This document shows, piece after piece, positions 42,171 to 50,930 of a stretch of DNA of 64,000 nt; the first letter of the stretch is position 1; each line of letters starts with the position of its first letter. Below the pieces are notes generated by a model. That model did no database searches. It was not told the DNA's origin and saw only the letters and a list, made by a program, of their open reading frames with translations. The DNA is from JALZDI01 sp035557095 (GTDB lineage Bacteria; Actinomycetota; Actinomycetes; Propionibacteriales; Nocardioidaceae): positions 1 through 64,000 of the forward strand of contig DATMEB010000125.1 in assembly GCA_035557095.1 (NCBI GenBank), read 5' to 3'. The translations under genes were made by a program, and so were the position numbers.

Positions 42171-44936
42171 TCAGGCGTCGCCGCCGGTCTGCTCGACGTC
42201 ACGCACCGCGGTGGGGTCGTCGATGCGGTAGCGGTCGAACGCCTCCTTCACCGACTCCGGCTTGACCTCTCCGCGCGCCGCGAGCGCCTGCAGAACCCCG
42301 ACCACGACCGACTGCGCGTCGACGTGGAAGAAGCGCCGGGCCGCCGGCCGGGTGTCCGCGAAGCCGAACCCGTCGGTTCCCAGCGAGCTCCACTGCCCGG
42401 GGACCCACTGGGCGATCTGGTCGGGGACCGCGCGCATGAAGTCACTGACCGCGAGCACCGGGCCGTGCACGTCCTGCAGCGTCTGGGTGACGTACGGCGT
42501 GCGCGCCTGCTCGCCGGGGTGCAGGAAGTTCCACTCGTCGACGGCCACGCCGTCACGCGCGAGCTCGTTCCACGACGTGACCGACCAGACGTCGACTGCC
42601 ACCGACCACTCCTCGGCGAGGATGCGCTGGGCGTCGAGCGCCCACGGCATCGCGACACCCGAGGCCAGCACCTGCGCGCGCGGCATCGGGTCGCCGTTGC
42701 CGTTCTGCTGCTCGCGGTAGCGGTACATGCCCTTGAGCAGCCCTTCGACGTCGAGGCCGTCGGGCTCCGGCGGCTGCACCACCGGCTCGTTGTAGACGGT
42801 GAGGTAGAAGATGACGTTCTCGCCGTGCGGATGCTCGTCGGTCGAGCCGTACATCCGCCGCAGACCGTGCTGGGTGATGTGGCTGAGCTCGAACGCCCAC
42901 GCCGCGTCGTAGTGCACGACCGCGGGGTTGGTCGCCGCGATCAACGGCGAGTGGCCGTCGGCGTGCTGCAGGCCCTCGCCGGTGAGCGTGGTGCGGCCGG
43001 CGGTCGCGCCGACCAGGAAACCGCGGGCGAGCTGGTCGGCCATGCCGTAGATCCAGTCGCCGGTGCGCTGGAACCCGAACATCGAGTAGAACATGTAGAC
43101 CGGGATCATCGGCTCGCTGTGCGTGGCGTACGACGACCCGGCCGCGATCGTCGATCCCATCGCACCGAGCTCGCTGATGCCCTCGTGCAGCAGCTGGCCC
43201 TCCACGGCCTCCTTGTACGCCAGCAGCAGCTTGCGGTCGACCGAGTCGTACTTCTGCCCGTGCGGCGAGTAGACCTTCTCCTTCGGGAACATCGAGTCCA
43301 TGCCGAACGTGCGGTACTCGTCGGGCGCGATCGGCACGATTCGCCGCCCGATGTCGGGGTCCTTCACCAGGTCGCGCAGCAGCCGGACGAACGCCATCGT
43401 GGTGGCGATCGCCTGCTTGCCCGAACCCTGCTTGAGCTCGGCGTAGACATCGTCGCCGGGGAGCTGAACCTGCTTGGGGCGGACCCGGCGTTCGGGCACC
43501 GGACCACCGAGCTGGCGACGCCGCTCGCGCATGTACGCGATCTCGTCGTCCTCGGGGCCGGGGTGGTAGAACGGCGCGACGTCGGACTCCTCGATCTGCT
43601 TGTCGGTGATCGGGAGGAACAGGCGGTCGCGGAACTTCTTCAGGTCGTCGTTGGTCAGCTTCTTCATCTGGTGCGTGGCGTTGCGACCCTCGAGGGCGTC
43701 GATGGTCCAGCCCTTGATGGTCTTGGCCAGGATCACCGTCGGCTGACCGACGTGCTCGGTCGCGGCCTTGAAGGCGGCGTAGACCTTGCGGTAGTCGTGC
43801 CCGCCGCGTGGCAGCTTGCGCAGATCCTCGTCGTTGAGGTGCTCGACGATCTTGCGCAGCCGCGGGTCGCCGCCGAAGAAGTGGTCGCGGATGTAGTCAC
43901 CGGACTCGACCGAATAGGTCTGGAACTGGCCGTCGGGCATGCGGTTCATCTGGTTGACGAGCGCGCCGTCGACGTCGCGCGCGAGCAGGTCGTCCCACTC
44001 GCGGCCCCACACGACCTTGATGACGTTCCACCCGGCACCGCGGAAGTACGACTCCAGCTCCTGGATGATCTTGCCGTTACCGCGGACCGGTCCGTCGAGC
44101 TGCTGCAGGTTGCAGTTGATCACGAAGGTGAGGTTGTCGAGCTCCTCGCGCGCTGCGACGCCGATCGCGCCGAGCGACTCCGGCTCGCCCATCTCGCCGT
44201 CGCCGAGGAAGGCCCACACCTGCTGGCCGCTGGTGTCCTTGATGCCCCGGTGCTGCAGGTAGCGGTTGAACCGCGCCTGGTAGATCGAGTTGATCGCGGC
44301 GAGGCCCATCGAGACCGTCGGGAACTCCCAGAACTCCGGCATCAGCCGCGGGTGGGGGTACGACGACAGACCTCGCCCGGGCCCGCGGGACACGTCCTGG
44401 CGGAACCCCTCGAGGTGGTCCTCGTTGAGCCGCCCCTCGAGGAAGGCGCGCGCGTAGATCCCTGGCGCCGCGTGGCCCTGGATGAAGACCTGGTCGCCAC
44501 CGCCGGGGTGGTCCTTGCCGCGGAAGAAGTGGTTGAAGCCGACCTCGTAGAGGCTGGCCGCCGACTGGTAGGTCGCGATGTGTCCGCCGACCTCGAGACC
44601 CTTGCGGTTGGCCCGGCTGACCATGACCGCGGCGTTCCAGCGGATGTACGCGCGGAGCCGCCGCTCGATGTACTCGTCGCCGGGGAACCACGGCTCGCGG
44701 TCGGACGGGATCGTGTTGATGTAGTCGGTGCTTCGCAGCGCGGGCACCCCGACCTGCTTCTCGCGCGCACGCTCGAGCAGCTTGAGCATGACGAACCGGG
44801 CACGGGACTGCCCGCGCTCGTCGAGCAGCGCGTCGAGAGAGTCCAGCCACTCCTGCGTCTCATCGGGGTCGATGTCGGGCAGATGGGTGGGTAGCCCCTC
44901 GTGGATGACGGCAGGACGGTCGGATCCGGAAGCCAC
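42171..44936 (-). CDS. aceE: Pyruvate dehydrogenase E1 component, homodimeric type
   Basis: This is a 921-aa enzyme that decarboxylates pyruvate with thiamine diphosphate and passes acetyl to the E2 subunit. The thiamine motif is GDGE at 245-248 and NCN at 274-276, with the expected spacing. The N-terminal SDYINTIPSDREPWFPGDE-like stretch (shown as DYINTIPSDREPWFPGDE) and the C-terminal TDGFGFADTRPAARRFFHVD are typical. Start GTG 44936 has GGAAGGA upstream. It is the single-chain form found in actinobacteria; E2 and E3 are not in the window. It is divergent from DUF3052. Confidence 0.95.
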   Translation of the reverse strand: MASGSDRPAVIHEGLPTHLPDIDPDETQEWLDSLDALLDERGQSRARFVMLKLLERAREKQVGVPALRSTDYINTIPSDREPWFPGDEYIERRLRAYIRWNAAVMVSRANRKGLEVGGHIATYQSAASLYEVGFNHFFRGKDHPGGGDQVFIQGHAAPGIYARAFLEGRLNEDHLEGFRQDVSRGPGRGLSSYPHPRLMPEFWEFPTVSMGLAAINSIYQARFNRYLQHRGIKDTSGQQVWAFLGDGEMGEPESLGAIGVAAREELDNLTFVINCNLQQLDGPVRGNGKIIQELESYFRGAGWNVIKVVWGREWDDLLARDVDGALVNQMNRMPDGQFQTYSVESGDYIRDHFFGGDPRLRKIVEHLNDEDLRKLPRGGHDYRKVYAAFKAATEHVGQPTVILAKTIKGWTIDALEGRNATHQMKKLTNDDLKKFRDRLFLPITDKQIEESDVAPFYHPGPEDDEIAYMRERRRQLGGPVPERRVRPKQVQLPGDDVYAELKQGSGKQAIATTMAFVRLLRDLVKDPDIGRRIVPIAPDEYRTFGMDSMFPKEKVYSPHGQKYDSVDRKLLLAYKEAVEGQLLHEGISELGAMGSTIAAGSSYATHSEPMIPVYMFYSMFGFQRTGDWIYGMADQLARGFLVGATAGRTTLTGEGLQHADGHSPLIAATNPAVVHYDAAWAFELSHITQHGLRRMYGSTDEHPHGENVIFYLTVYNEPVVQPPEPDGLDVEGLLKGMYRYREQQNGNGDPMPRAQVLASGVAMPWALDAQRILAEEWSVAVDVWSVTSWNELARDGVAVDEWNFLHPGEQARTPYVTQTLQDVHGPVLAVSDFMRAVPDQIAQWVPGQWSSLGTDGFGFADTRPAARRFFHVDAQSVVVGVLQALAARGEVKPESVKEAFDRYRIDDPTAVRDVEQTGGDA

Positions 44937-45236
44937 AGGTGTCCTTCCCTCGGCAAGCGGCCGGGATCGCCGGACCGCGGGGCGTGCAGTGTGCGGGCAC
45001 ACGGTCGGTGCCCGGTATCCATCCTTGCACTCGCCGCCGATTCACTCATCCCTGCCGTGGGGTACATCGGCCGCGCGCACGCGCGAGGGGGCGTGACGGG
45101 GCCCGCCGGTCCCGCGGCCGGCGCTCGTTCCCGGGCCGCCACACCCTCGCTGACCTCGGACATCTGGTGTCCTCCGGCGCCGACCACGCACTATGGTGTC
45201 CGAAACCGGACTCACCGGCGACGAGGAGGAGACGAC
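44937..45236. promoter_or_regulatory. aceE / DUF3052 divergent promoter region (300 bp, no gene)
   Basis: This gap holds both promoters. A perfect 14-bp dyad GTGTGC-GG-GCACAC lies at 44989-45002, about 53-66 bp before the aceE start. It is a candidate operator for control of pyruvate dehydrogenase, though no regulator gene is nearby. No other element is recognised. Confidence 0.45.
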
Positions 45237-45668
45237 GTGAGCGCGACCGCGGGTGACGCGGCTCAGAAGGGGGTGGGCTCTCGTTTGGGCCTCAAGCCCG
45301 ACATGGTGGTCCAGGAGCTCGGGTGGGACGAGGACGTCGACGAGGACCTGCGCTCCGCGATCGAGGAGCTCACGGGCTCCGCGCTGGTGGATGACGAGCA
45401 CGGTGACGTGGTCGACGGCGTACTGCTGTGGTGGCGCGAGGACGACGGCGACCTCGTCGACGGACTGGTCGACGCGCTGACCGACCTCGCCGACGGCGGA
45501 GTCATCTGGCTGCTCACACCGAAGGTGGGACGCGAGGGTCACGTCGACCCCGCCGACGTCGCCGACGCCGCACCGACCGCCGGGCTGGCCACGACCAGCA
45601 GCCTGGCCATCGGCTCGGCCTGGTCGGCGACCAAGCTGGTCGCACCGAAGTCCCAGCAGCGGCGTTGA
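45237..45668 (+). CDS. DUF3052 family protein
   Basis: This 143-aa acidic protein belongs to a family conserved next to aceE and ahpE in actinobacteria. GSRLGLKPDMVVQELGWDED opens the conserved part and GGVIWLLTPKVGREGHVDP is the core motif. The middle half is very rich in Asp and Glu. Start GTG 45237 follows GAGGAGGA. Its function is unknown. Confidence 0.85.
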   Translation: MSATAGDAAQKGVGSRLGLKPDMVVQELGWDEDVDEDLRSAIEELTGSALVDDEHGDVVDGVLLWWREDDGDLVDGLVDALTDLADGGVIWLLTPKVGREGHVDPADVADAAPTAGLATTSSLAIGSAWSATKLVAPKSQQRR

Positions 45669-45675
45669 GGCGCCC

Positions 45676-47301
45676 GTGATCAGCCAGCGCGTCACCGGGA
45701 CGCTTCGCGGTCTGTCCCAGGCACCCAAGAGCATCGCGGTGCTGGCCGGGAGCGGCATCATCCAGCCGTACAGTCCGGCGCGGCTGCGCCGGGTGGTGTC
45801 CGCCGTAGCCCGCTGGGGGGCCGGCCCTGCCGGTGGCTTCCAGGCCCTGGCCGCCCGGGTTCCCGACGAGATCGGCCTCATCGACGAGCGTGGCTCGCTC
45901 ACCTTCGGTGACATCGACCGCCGTACGAACGCGATGGCCGACGCCCTCTCCGGGCTGGGTGTCCGCGAGGGCGACGGGGTCGCGCTGATGTGCCGCAACC
46001 ACCGCGGGTTCGTCGAGGCGACGGTCGCGGTGGCCAAGCTGGGCGCCGATCTCCTGTACCTCAACACCGCCTTCGCTGCACCGCAGATCGCCGAGGTGCT
46101 CGAACGCGAGAAGCCCACCGCGGTCGTCTACGACGAGGAGTTCTCCGAGCTGGTCGGCGAGGGCGGAGGCGCGGCGCTGCGCATCATCGCCTGGAGCGAC
46201 GGCGAGCAGCAGCGGGCGACGCTCGACTCGCTGGTCGAGGACGGCAACCCCGGCCCCCGCAGACCCCCGGGCAGGCAGGCCCGCTCGATCATCCTGACGT
46301 CGGGCACCACCGGTACACCCAAGGGTGCCGCGCGGGGAGGCGGCGGCTCCTTCGGTGCTGCGGTGTCACTGCTGTCCGCGATACCGCTGCGGAACCGCTG
46401 GACCTGTCACATCGCCGCACCGCTGTTCCACACCTGGGGCTGGGCGCACCTGCAGCTGAGCATGCTGCTCGGCTTCACCGTCGTCCTGCGCCGGCGCTTC
46501 GACCCCGAGGACTGCCTCGCCGTCACCCAGCGCTACTCCTGCGACTCGCTGGTGGTCATTCCGGTCATGCTGCAGCGGATCATGGAGCTGCCGAAGGAGG
46601 TCCGCTCGGCGTACACCCTCGACAGCGTCAAGGTGGTCGCGGCGAGCGGGTCGTCACTCCCCGGCGACCTCGCGCAGTCGTGGATGGACGAGTTCGGCGA
46701 CCACCTGTTCAACATCTACGGCTCGACGGAGTGCGCCTGGGCCACGATCGCGTCGCCGTCCGACCTGCGCCTTGCGCCGGGCACCGCCGGCCGGCCGCCG
46801 ATGGGCACGGTCGTGCGGCTGTACGACGACGAGGGCCGGGAGGTGCCGACCGGCGAGCCAGGCCGCATCTTCGTCGGCAACTCGATGCTGTTCGAGGGCT
46901 ACACCGGCGGCGGCAGCAAGGACGTCATCGACGGGCTGATGGCCACCGGCGACGTGGGCCGCTTCGACGAGACCGGCCGGCTGCACGTCGAGGGCAGGGA
47001 CGACGAGATGATCGTCTCCGGCGGCGAGAACGTCTACCCGGCCGAGGTCGAGGACTGCCTGGTACGGCACCCGCACGTCGTGGAGGCCGCAGCGATCGGC
47101 GTCGACGACGAGCAGTTCGGCCAGCGGCTGCGGGCCTACGTCGTCGTCCGTGACGTCGACGCGACCAGTGCCGACGACCTTCGCGAGCACGTCAAGCGCA
47201 ACCTCGCGAGGTACAAGGTGCCGCGCGACGTGGAGTTCCTCGACGAGCTGCCGCGCAACGCGACCGGCAAGGTGCTCAAGCGGGACCTCGACGCCGACTG
47301 A
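45676..47301 (+). CDS. Acyl-CoA synthetase (AMP-binding/FadD-like)
   Basis: This is a 541-aa adenylate-forming ligase. The AMP loop is IILTSGTTGTPKGAARG near residue 203. The A5-type motif is NIYGSTECAWATIA, with the lysine and hinge regions in GRDDEMIVSGGENVYPAEVE and the C-terminal ATGKVLKRDL. It activates a carboxylic acid with ATP and loads it on CoA, probably a fatty acid. It lies between DUF3052 and ahpE, which are often directly adjacent, so it may be inserted here. Start GTG 45676 is 7 bp after DUF3052. Confidence 0.88.
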   Translation: MISQRVTGTLRGLSQAPKSIAVLAGSGIIQPYSPARLRRVVSAVARWGAGPAGGFQALAARVPDEIGLIDERGSLTFGDIDRRTNAMADALSGLGVREGDGVALMCRNHRGFVEATVAVAKLGADLLYLNTAFAAPQIAEVLEREKPTAVVYDEEFSELVGEGGGAALRIIAWSDGEQQRATLDSLVEDGNPGPRRPPGRQARSIILTSGTTGTPKGAARGGGGSFGAAVSLLSAIPLRNRWTCHIAAPLFHTWGWAHLQLSMLLGFTVVLRRRFDPEDCLAVTQRYSCDSLVVIPVMLQRIMELPKEVRSAYTLDSVKVVAASGSSLPGDLAQSWMDEFGDHLFNIYGSTECAWATIASPSDLRLAPGTAGRPPMGTVVRLYDDEGREVPTGEPGRIFVGNSMLFEGYTGGGSKDVIDGLMATGDVGRFDETGRLHVEGRDDEMIVSGGENVYPAEVEDCLVRHPHVVEAAAIGVDDEQFGQRLRAYVVVRDVDATSADDLREHVKRNLARYKVPRDVEFLDELPRNATGKVLKRDLDAD

Positions 47302-47328
47302 CCGGAGCGGCCCTGGCACGATCGACCC

Positions 47329-47793
47329 ATGTCGATCGACGTAGGGGCCGAGGCGCCCGACTTCAGCCTGAAGGACCAGCACGGCCAGACCGTGACCCTG
47401 TCCGACTTCCGCGGCCGGCAGAACGTGTTGCTGGTGTTCTACCCGTGGTCGTTCTCGCGCATCTGCACCAGCGAGATGTGCGAGATCCGCGACGCGCTGC
47501 CCCAGCTGCACGGCGACGACTCGACCGTGCTCGCGGTCTCCTGCGACGCGATGTTCACCCAGCGGGTTTTCGCCGAGCAGGAGGGTCTGGAGTACCCCGT
47601 GCTCAGCGACTTCTGGCCGCACGGCGCGGTGGCATCGGCCTACGGCGTCTTCGACGACAGGCTGGGCGCGGCCGTGCGCGGAACGTTCGTGATCGACAAG
47701 CACGGCGTCGTGCAGTGGCGTGTGGTCAACGCCGTGGGCGAAGCGCGTAGTTTGGACGACTATCAGAAGGTTCTCGCCGAACTCGGTGCGTGA
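47329..47793 (+). CDS. ahpE: Peroxiredoxin of the AhpE/BCP type
   Basis: This is a 154-aa thiol peroxidase. The peroxidatic Cys46 lies in YPWSFSRICTSEMCEIRD. The usual PxxxT is PxxxS, with Ser43 at the threonine position, which is an accepted variant. Cys51 lies five residues after Cys46, as in BCP proteins. LSDFWPHGAVASAYGVF and VRGTFVID match AhpE. Context next to DUF3052 and aceE is the actinobacterial norm. The start is ATG 47329. Confidence 0.9.
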   Translation: MSIDVGAEAPDFSLKDQHGQTVTLSDFRGRQNVLLVFYPWSFSRICTSEMCEIRDALPQLHGDDSTVLAVSCDAMFTQRVFAEQEGLEYPVLSDFWPHGAVASAYGVFDDRLGAAVRGTFVIDKHGVVQWRVVNAVGEARSLDDYQKVLAELGA

Positions 47794-47865
47794 CCGCCCG
47801 GACGCGCAACGCAAAAAGTCGCTCGAACATCTGTCGATTCCCCGTTCGAGGGGGACTATGGAAGA

Positions 47866-47905
47866 TGTGCGGCCGCTGGTGACCCGAGACGTCAGCGGCC
47901 GCACA
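47866..47905 (+). terminator. Hairpin terminator after ahpE
   Basis: A perfect 13-bp stem TGTGCGGCCGCTG / CAGCGGCCGCACA encloses a 14-nt loop. A smaller hairpin CTCGAAC / GTTCGAG (47822-47850) precedes it. It lies between ahpE and tRNA-Val. Confidence 0.75.
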
Positions 47906-48012
47906 CTTATGACCGGTCTCCGGCACGCACCGTAGTCGTCTCTGCGCAGGAGCAGCTCCACCGGATTACCCGTCGTGACGGCGGGCCATTAGGCTGTGCG
48001 CGCCCGGCATCG

Positions 48013-48084
48013 GGGCGTATAGCTCAGCGGAAGAGCACCTCCCTTACAAGGAGGGGGTCGCAGGTTCGATCCCTGCTGCGCCCA
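48013..48084 (+). tRNA. tRNA-Val (anticodon TAC)
   Basis: 72 nt fold as a standard tRNA. The acceptor stem is GGGCGTA paired with TGCGCCC, the D-arm is GCTC...GAGC and the anticodon stem CCTCC...GGAGG carries TAC at 48045-48047. The T-arm is GCAGG-TTCGATC-CCTGC and the discriminator is A84. CCA is not encoded. Confidence 0.96.
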
Positions 48085-48225
48085 CCCCGACACGTTCCCC
48101 ATAGTTCAGCGCCGGGATCGGAGACCGCGAGCCACTCACAGCCTTGTGGTCCATGCCACGGTCGGCCACGCTGGGGGTGTGTCAGACCCCAGGGAGCCTG
48201 AGCCCGAAGGCGAGGCCCGCGAGAC

Positions 48226-48510
48226 ATGAGCCGAATTCACGACGTCGGTGGGATGCAGGGGTTCGGCCCGGTCGAGCAGGAGGCGGACGAGCCGCCCTTC
48301 CATGCCGACTGGGAGGCCCACGTGTTCGCGATCAACCGGGCGCTGATCGGGCGGGGCGTCTACAACCTCGACGAGTTCCGCGATGCGATCGAGCGGATGC
48401 CGCCGCAGGAGTACCTCGCGTCCTCCTACTACGAGAAGTGGCTCCACGCGGTCACCACGCTGTTGGTGGAGAAGGGCGTGCTGTCCGCGCGGGAGGTCGC
48501 CGATGGGTGA
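48226..48510 (+). CDS. Nitrile hydratase/thiocyanate hydrolase-like, beta N-terminal subunit
   Basis: This 94-aa protein corresponds to the first half of a nitrile hydratase beta chain: IHDVGGMQGFGPV opening, HADWEAHVFAINRAL, and YLASSYYEKWLHAVTTLL. Normal beta chains are about 220 aa. Here the rest is a separate gene starting 8 nt before this one's stop. The same split is known in thiocyanate hydrolase and in the toyocamycin nitrile hydratase. The start is ATG 48226. Confidence 0.85.
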   Translation: MSRIHDVGGMQGFGPVEQEADEPPFHADWEAHVFAINRALIGRGVYNLDEFRDAIERMPPQEYLASSYYEKWLHAVTTLLVEKGVLSAREVADG

Positions 48511-48799
48511 GGCGTTCGGCCCGGGCGACCTGGTCCGCACCAGCCACGAGGATCCCCAGCACCACACCCGGGTGCCGCGCTATGCGCGCGGCGCGGTGGG
48601 GACGGTGGTCGAGGCGCACGGCGACTACCCCCTGCCAGACGACCGGTCCAGAGGGCTGCCGGCCGAGCCGCAGCCGGTGTACACCGTCCGCTTCGCCGCC
48701 CGGGACCTGTTCGGCGAGGGTGACCACGCCGTGACCGTGGACGTGTGGCAGCACCATCTGCGCCGAGTCGACCGCAGTGAGCAGGAGAGCGATGAGTAG
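48503..48799 (+). CDS. Nitrile hydratase/thiocyanate hydrolase-like, beta C-terminal subunit
   Basis: This 98-aa SH3-like barrel matches the C-terminal half of the beta chain: FGPGDLVRTSHEDPQHHTR, PRYARGAVGTVVEAHGDY and VYTVRFAARDLFGEG. It overlaps both neighbours by 8 nt (ATGGGTGA and ATGAGTAG patterns), which couples translation of the three subunits in fixed proportions. The start is ATG 48503. Confidence 0.84.
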   Translation: MGEAFGPGDLVRTSHEDPQHHTRVPRYARGAVGTVVEAHGDYPLPDDRSRGLPAEPQPVYTVRFAARDLFGEGDHAVTVDVWQHHLRRVDRSEQESDE

Positions 48800-49388
48800 C
48801 GAACACCATGGGCCCGCCGCCGCGGTGGCGGCACGGGTCAGGCACGTCGAGGCACTGCTGGAGCAGCGCGGACTGGTCGACGCCACCGAGCTGGACCAGG
48901 CGCTGGAGGCCTTTCTCACCAGCGCCTCGCCGGCCAACGGCGCCAGGCTGGTCGCCCGCGCCTGGGTCGACCCGGGCTTCCGGTCCCGCCTGCTCGCGAA
49001 CGCCAATGCGGCCCTGCCCGAGCTGGGACTGTCGATGGGCGGTGGCCTGCAGGAGCAGCGGCTGAAAGTGGTCGAGAACACCGAGCACACGCACAACGTC
49101 ATCGTGTGCACCCTGTGCTCGTGCTATCCGCTGTCCCTGCTGGGCCCCTCACCGACCTGGTACAAGAGCGAAAGCTACCGCTCGCGCGTGGTGCGCACCC
49201 CCCGCGAGGTGCTGAAGGAGTTCGGCCTCGTGCTCGACCCGTCGGTGGAGGTCACGGTGTGGGACTCCAGCGCCGAGTCGCGCTACATGGTCCTGCCCCG
49301 GCGTCCCGACGCAACCGACGGGCTCGAGGAGGAGCAGCTTGCTGCCCTGGTGACCCGCAACGGGCTGATCGGGGTCGCGGCGGTCTGA
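48792..49388 (+). CDS. Nitrile hydratase/thiocyanate hydrolase-like, alpha subunit (cobalt type)
   Basis: This is a 198-aa protein. The metal motif C106-T-L-C109-S-C111 lies in VIVCTLCSCYP; the threonine marks the cobalt form, while iron enzymes have serine. SRVVRTPREVLKEFG and VWDSSAESRYMVLP are typical alpha-chain stretches. The enzyme hydrates nitriles to amides or hydrolyses thiocyanate. No amidase and no obvious cobalt chaperone gene is adjacent. Start ATG 48792 follows AGGAG. Confidence 0.88.
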   Translation: MSSEHHGPAAAVAARVRHVEALLEQRGLVDATELDQALEAFLTSASPANGARLVARAWVDPGFRSRLLANANAALPELGLSMGGGLQEQRLKVVENTEHTHNVIVCTLCSCYPLSLLGPSPTWYKSESYRSRVVRTPREVLKEFGLVLDPSVEVTVWDSSAESRYMVLPRRPDATDGLEEEQLAALVTRNGLIGVAAV

Positions 49389-49526
49389 CGTCGACCGCAA
49401 CGCGCTGTCGCGGACGCGACGACCGATGAGTTCGGGCCGACGTCGCAGTCGACCTTGTGTATGGAGGCACGAGGAGCGCGGGCGGACAGGCGGGCTGTCC
49501 CCGCGCCATGACCGACGGGTTCTGAC

Positions 49527-49886
49527 ATGGCAGTGATCGAGGACGTCCGGCCGCTGGGCGCGCAGCTGGAGCGCTCGTACCAGGTGTACGTACGCGACAG
49601 GCTGAAGTTCCGCGTCAAGCAGATCGTCTATGTGGCGTTCTCCCTGGACGAGACCGTGATGGAGTTCGCGTTCCCCAAGGAGGAACGGGCCGCGCTCGTG
49701 GCGAGCGAACCGCACAAGTTCCAGATGCCGTCGGTGTCGGATATGCGGTTCAACTGGGTCCACGCCGACCTTGCCGCTCTGGACCGGACCGAGGCCCGCG
49801 AGCTGGTCGTCGACGCCTGGCGCATGGTCGTGCCCAAGAAGCTCTCCCGCGCCTACGACCTGACCCACCCCAGCGGCCCGGGCTGA
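49527..49886 (+). CDS. MmcQ/YjbR-like family protein
   Basis: This is a 119-aa protein of the DUF419/MmcQ fold, a small CyaY-like or double-wing DNA-binding fold of uncertain role. VYVAFSLDETVMEFAFPKEER and FNWVHADLAALDRTEARELV match the family. It lies 138 bp after the hydratase alpha gene and may not be in the same operon. The start is ATG 49527. Confidence 0.7.
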   Translation: MAVIEDVRPLGAQLERSYQVYVRDRLKFRVKQIVYVAFSLDETVMEFAFPKEERAALVASEPHKFQMPSVSDMRFNWVHADLAALDRTEARELVVDAWRMVVPKKLSRAYDLTHPSGPG

Positions 49887-50023
49887 ACGCGGTGCCGCTC
49901 GCCGGTAGCGGGATCGGGGGCCGTCGTTCTAACCTCCCGCAAAGTCGAAGTCTGCGATGTGGCAGCAGCGATCGGCCATGGCAGGTGCGGTCTCGGCCTG
50001 CCGGCCCGACTGAGAGGGAGCGC

Positions 50024-50302
50024 GTGACCGACACCGAGCAGCGGCAGCAGTACCGCTATCCCGAGCCGGGGACGTACACGCAGTACGCCCCCGCTCTGGG
50101 GGAGTCCTCGCTGCGGTTCGGCCGGGCGCTGCTGTTCGCCGTGCTGGCGTTGCGCGTCGGCCTGCTGGTGGGGTTCCTCGTGCTGGTTGCGATGGGGGCC
50201 GCCGAGGCGCCGTTCTGGCTCAAGTGGGTGCTGTTCGCGCTCGTGTGGTCGGTGTTCGGTCTCTTCAGGTTGCGCGCGAAGCGGCGTGAGCGCGACCTTT
50301 GA
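50024..50302 (+). CDS. Small two-helix membrane protein
   Basis: This 92-aa protein has a polar tyrosine-rich start (QYRYPEPGTYTQYAP), then two membrane helices from about residue 37 to 82 (FGRALLFAVLALRVGLLVGF and ...KWVLFALVWSVFGLF), and a basic tail. The family is unknown. Start GTG 50024 follows GAGAGGGAG. Confidence 0.6.
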   Translation: MTDTEQRQQYRYPEPGTYTQYAPALGESSLRFGRALLFAVLALRVGLLVGFLVLVAMGAAEAPFWLKWVLFALVWSVFGLFRLRAKRRERDL

Positions 50303-50325
50303 CCGCACGAGCTGATCGCCGGCTT

Positions 50326-50343
50326 CCCCATCGAAAAATGGGG
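50326..50343. terminator. Weak hairpin CCCCAT-N6-ATGGGG
   Basis: A 6-bp perfect stem with loop CGAAAA follows the small membrane protein gene. It is a possible terminator. Confidence 0.4.
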
Positions 50344-50429
50344 CGACTCGGCCACGGGCGTGCGTTACGTTCCAAGCCCGCGAGGGTGGAGCGCGACAAG
50401 TGCGCCGCCCCATCGGCAAGGAGGGCAGG

Positions 50430-50861
50430 GTGCCGATCCAGTTCTTCCAGCAGACCTACTCGATTCTCGCGTCCACGAGCGATACCAGCGGCGTACTCAG
50501 TGCCATGGAAGTGGCTGGTCCGGGAGGGGCCGTGCCTCCTCTGCATGTGCATCGTCACGAGGACGAGGCGTTCTATGTCCTCGAGGGCGAGTACAGCGTC
50601 TTCGTCGGGGACGACGTGATCGCGGCGACTCCAGGCACCTGGGTCTGGGGTCCGCGAGGAGTGCCGCACGGCTATCAGGTCCACTCTGAGCGTGGCCGGC
50701 ATCTGAGTCTCATCACGCCCGCGGGCTTCGAGGCGTTCTTCGAGGAGGGCGCGGCGATCGCGACGCCGGACTCTGATCCCCGGCAGGAGATGAGCGGGCT
50801 GGCGGCGGTCGCCGCCCGCTACGGCGTCGAGCTCCTCGGGCCCGCCCCAGCGCCGGGCTGA
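50430..50861 (+). CDS. Cupin-domain protein
   Basis: This 143-aa single cupin barrel has metal-binding residues in PPLHVHRHEDEAFYVLEGEYSV and VPHGYQVHSE. It is of the quercetinase/oxalate-like small cupin group; the substrate is unknown. Start GTG 50430 has AAGGAGG (50418-50424). It faces the hemA fragment. Confidence 0.78.
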   Translation: MPIQFFQQTYSILASTSDTSGVLSAMEVAGPGGAVPPLHVHRHEDEAFYVLEGEYSVFVGDDVIAATPGTWVWGPRGVPHGYQVHSERGRHLSLITPAGFEAFFEEGAAIATPDSDPRQEMSGLAAVAARYGVELLGPAPAPG

Positions 50862-50930
50862 CCAACGGCCAGGCGACCCGTCAGGCTTGCCATGGTCAGA
50901 GCCCGATCCTCGCACTCGCTTCGCTCGGGT

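Noticed and set aside
42111..44894. A 927-codon open frame antisense to aceE
   Set aside because: It is a high-GC shadow of the strongly supported aceE gene, with no domain pattern and arginine/valine-rich composition.
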